A stretch of DNA of 64,000 nucleotides. Origin: Schistosoma haematobium. Its lineage: Eukaryota; Platyhelminthes; Trematoda; Strigeidida; Schistosomatidae. The stretch's first letter is position 1; each line of letters begins with the position of its first letter. This document shows positions 60,591 through 64,000 of the stretch, piece after piece. The DNA is taken from contig NC_067195.1 of the NCBI RefSeq assembly GCF_000699445.3, positions 66,708,591 to 66,772,590 of the forward strand, written 5' to 3'. A program made the position numbers and the translations under genes. The notes under the pieces were generated by a model, which did not search any database, was not told where the DNA came from, and saw only the letters and a list, made by a program, of their open reading frames with translations.

Positions 60591-63500
60591 ATACATAAAT
60601 TTTAAACATCTTTTATGGATATCAAGCAATCAATCTTACATAATTTTCAGTACGGTTATACCATTCCGCGTTTCTTATTCTCAAATGAATCACCAGGTAT
60701 CCGAGAATTTTAGCCTAGCTGGTGTTTCATATTATAGAAAAAATATTTGCGAATGAAAGCCTGTAGAGATTGATTAATTCCCAACTTCGTCTGGCTTAGA
60801 AAATGGAATTAGTAAGAAAAAAGTTTACAAACCAAGAAACGATTGAAAAACGTTTTATTCTACTTTGTAACTTAACAGCAATATATGCAGGAAACTTAAC
60901 ATGAAATCGAAATTAGATGTATGCCCGATAATAATCATGATGTCTAGTGAATAATAGAGTTAAAATCAAATCGTCTACCATTTCGAAAACATACATTTTG
61001 ATCAATATTGACTTAAACTCAATTTTCTGATAGCGACCATATAAAAATACACAACCTCATCATATGGACTTGGATTCCCCAAAGTGTATTCACCTTTAGT
61101 AGTAATCAAGCAACATGAGATGAAATAAAAAAAAATTGTGAATTTTACCGCATCAAGAAGAGAAAAGAAAATGTAAAACATCACATTGTTTATCGTCAAT
61201 AAATATACGTATATCTATTTGAAAAAAATCTTAAAAATTGACTAACATTCAAACTGCTTCTGGTAAAATTAAACGTGAACATACAAACAACTTAACCATT
61301 ATAAAATTAAGGGAAATACTATTTAAAAGATAGAATTTACAAAATGCGGAATTTAAAAATAGCCGAAGAAAAAATCAACTAAATAGAATGAAGTATAACG
61401 TCTTTGATGTTTACGTGTAAGAAAATAAGAAACAAAGAAAGAGGAACACAGTTTGGAAGATTGCTAATTTTTACTACAAAAACAAAAGACTCAGGATTAG
61501 TTAAAATCCAAATGTAATGAAAAATGTAAATTAAGTTCACTTAATAAAAACACTTTTAAATAATAAATAATAAAGGGTAAAATGGAGAGAAAACTTAATA
61601 AACAATAAAATGATACAAATTAAGGATTAAAGGAAAAATCACACAATAATAATTAATTTAAAAATTACATTTACTAATGCTTTATAAGAATAAATAGTTT
61701 TAACTATTTAAAATAACTTTTACTTAATGTAGTTTATTACAGATTCCACAATGAAAGTGAATACATAATAATTCTTCTGATTTGGAGTCACAAAGTTTCC
61801 AAAGTCACGAAAAACCATTTCTGCCTACACAAAACTCAGATTAGAATAGATGTAACAAACAGCAATAATATGAAGAAAAGGAAATTGAAAACTGTTTTTA
61901 ACTACTGTTACATTGGTAAAGTAATATGTGAAAAATGTTATGGCAACAACTCTATACAGTTATCGATACTGAAAGTTAAATTCACACTAATGTTGAGTAT
62001 CAAATTACTTATCTGAGTGTTTACGCTGTATTCTACAGGGAACAGAAGTAAATCACATAAAAGCACAAAGTTAAGTTAATATCATCGACTTAGACATGTG
62101 TTCGTTTATTCAGCTTCCTACACAGATTAATATGACCTCAAGTGCTTAACTAATAAAACCAATAAATGTGATACAGATTTAATGAATTCATTGATGCTAA
62201 ATCAGCTCGCTAGACGATGAAATGCATACATCATCGTTATCTCAATAAAATGGAATTTAATATTTCGTTGTGCCATTTCGATTGGAAATTTATCTGATTA
62301 TATCAAGAAATGTATACATAAAAATATTCTTTACCAACACTTTTAAAGAGATATCTTAACACGAAGCATAGACAGGTTGAAAAAAAGACATTACTATATA
62401 GTTAAGAGGCTTAAGTAAAAGATAAGAATAGTAATTTAACGAACAAAATATTTGGAAATTACATACATCAAAGTGTTGAGTAGTGATGAAAAATCTGGAT
62501 AAAAATAACAGAACAAAACCAAATGTATGGAAGATATCTGTCCACTTGTTGAGCAAGAAAAAAAGGTAAAGTCATTCGAGTGCACTTATGCACAGTGCAA
62601 AATGACAATAAAATATTGATCTAATGGTTCTTGATTTTCAACGGTTTAATAGTTGACTGAACTGATTAAAACAATGTTCAAGATTTTTGTTACTTAAATA
62701 AAAGAGTATGATTAAAAACGGTGTTTTGTATCAATTATATTCAGTGTACAAAATTAATTGTTTTAATTACAATCCTATAAATTTCATATTGAACATAACG
62801 TATCAAAATGTATCATAATCCGAAACAAAACAATAAACCAAAATCATTTCTATTGGCAGAAGAACAATTCATGAATACTTTTGCTTTTTTTTTCTTGTTT
62901 GACACTATTATTCAATGAAAGAGTCTGACAAAAAATATCAGTGTATACACAAAAGCGTTTCCATATAACCTGATTTATGGAAGTATAGGGTTATATTATA
63001 TATATTCATGTTTAGAACAAATCCTTAAAGTAGATTATATACGTCGACCAATTCGTCAATAAAATAATACCGCAATATGAACTCATTAAAAATATAAACA
63101 AAAAAAAGATATCAGACGGTTAATACTACAGTGTGACTCTTGAAAAGTAGTTTAATTAACCAAACATGAAGTTTCCATATTATGAAATTTGATATAAACT
63201 ATGTAAAGACATTGTTTAGTTTGTAAGTGTATAAAACGTTATCACTTTGAACCATTTGTCGAAATCTATTTCTCAGCAAAAGAGGTAGTTTAAAAAAATT
63301 TAAATGATAGGATTATTTCGACGGTAGAAAGTTAGGACTGTCATATTATTATCGAACAGATGTGCATAGGATGTCTTTTTAGTGAAACATGTGATTGCAT
63401 CAGGTGACAAAGCAATTACTATAGTAATCTGGAGAAAAAAACTGAAAACTTTAATCAGTCACCGAATGAATAGACTAAAACAATACTGTAACAGCCCGTA

Positions 63501-63719
63501 AACCCAAAAGAGTAACGAACAATCTGAAATTCAATCATTTCTGAACTTATAAGTGCATATCTATATAGTAAAACAGTGAAACTAATTTACTGTTTGAAAA
63601 CCGAAACGCAAACATACCGAATGGGATGAATAAAATTAGAAAAAAAAGGGCGTAAAGACAACAAATTTCAAATTAATGGCTGCTATTTTTATCCTATATA
63701 TTCACGCAAATAGGTTAAA

Positions 63720-63721
<2 letters not shown>

Positions 63722-63781
<60 letters not shown>
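63722..63781. repeat. (TA)n microsatellite
   Basis: Sixty bases of uninterrupted alternating A and T, immediately next to the SINE. Confidence 0.95.
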
Positions 63782-63784
<3 letters not shown>

Positions 63785-63790
63785 AATAAT

Positions 63791-63968
63791 GAGATTAGAT
63801 GGTGGCTGTAGGTAGTCGACAAGAAACCCTGGACCCAGGTTTCGTGTTACTTGGCACTCGTCAGCAAGGTGTACTTGTAACCTTGAGGGAAATGGTGCTC
63901 CCTGGCGGATTGCATACCGTGTCACCCAACTTTACAGTCAGAGACGTTACCACTGAGCTATCCGGGCC
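63791..63968 (-). mobile_element. Second SINE type with intact hammerhead core
   Basis: On the minus strand: CCCGGATAGCTCAGTGGTAA (tRNA-like start with A box TAGCTCAGTGG), TCTCTGACTGTAAAG, GGTATGCAATCC (B-box-like), CTCAAGGTTACAAG, then the hammerhead and TTGTCGACTACC and CAGCCACCATCT. The head sequence differs from that of the 50.8/55.8-kb family, so this is a distinct SINE. A degenerate relative is at 18805-18985. Confidence 0.82.
63823..63870 (-). ncRNA. Hammerhead ribozyme with complete conserved core
   Basis: On the minus strand: stem I ACCTTG (63870-63865) pairs with CAGGGT (63831-63826) over 6 bp with one G-T wobble; CTGACGAG at 63864-63857; stem II GTG/CAC; CGAAAC at 63844-63839; short stem III; triplet GTC at 63834-63832, with predicted cleavage before 63831. 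All invariant core positions are present and stem I is good, so this is the strongest ribozyme candidate in the window. Confidence 0.86.
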
Positions 63969-64000
63969 GTACACAAATTATCCAACTAATCTATACCATG

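Larger units (their letters stand above)
57695..64000 (-). other. Upstream KCC intron (partial), with a SINE at the right edge
   Basis: I could not find the exon expected to precede the one at 57694, so at least 6.3 kb of intron is inferred. It contains a GC-richer unrecognised block (about 59850-60590), a (TA)n tract (63722-63781) and the SINE at 63791-63968. The rest is AT-rich with no gene seen. Confidence 0.6.

Noticed and set aside
61740..61832. Minus-strand reading AEMVFRDFGNFVTPNQ after a TGTAG acceptor-like site
   Set aside because: No similarity to KCC and no suitable donor; treated as chance.
63689..63925. Minus-strand ORF with Ile-Tyr run
   Set aside because: It is translation of the SINE followed by the (TA)n tract; not a gene.

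Overview
This window looks like nuclear DNA of a blood fluke (Schistosoma or a close relative). The evidence is strong AT-richness, kilobase-scale introns with GT/AG borders, long (TA)n tracts, and a repeat content typical of schistosomes: tRNA-derived SINEs carrying hammerhead ribozymes (the Smα type), a Penelope-like element with a GIY-YIG endonuclease, and an APE-type non-LTR retrotransposon with a short TAAG tail. I cannot name the species from the sequence alone.

One host gene spans most of the window. It is the 3' part of a K-Cl cotransporter (SLC12, KCC subfamily) on the minus strand. Ten exons (57694 down to 78) join with consistent reading phase into about 664 residues. They run from transmembrane segments 9-12 through the whole cytoplasmic C-terminal domain to the stop codon. 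The 5' half (N-terminus, TM1-8) must lie beyond position 64000. The introns are about 1.4, 4.9, 1.0, 1.0, 6.7, 4.0, 9.0, 13.7 and 14.0 kb (from the 3' end), plus at least 6.3 kb of a further intron at the right edge. Two threonines that control vertebrate KCCs by phosphorylation are not conserved at their aligned positions.

All other recognisable content lies in the introns. A near-perfect 2.1-kb palindrome of two head-to-head Penelope-like copies is at 3268-5404. Dispersed repeats lie at 2.4 kb and 39.8 kb. A solo-LTR-like block is at about 31.3-31.8 kb. A nearly full-length but dead APE/RT retrotransposon is at 34.4-37.6 kb on the plus strand, antisense to the host gene. At least eleven SINE or SINE-like copies are scattered from 9.8 to 63.9 kb. 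Several SINEs carry hammerhead ribozymes; two (50.9 kb and 63.85 kb) keep every core nucleotide. Some copies are inverted duplications with a hammerhead in each arm. An inverted repeat at 51.8-52.1 kb carries a different, Penelope-style hammerhead remnant.

The remaining stretches are AT-rich intron sequence in which I see no gene.
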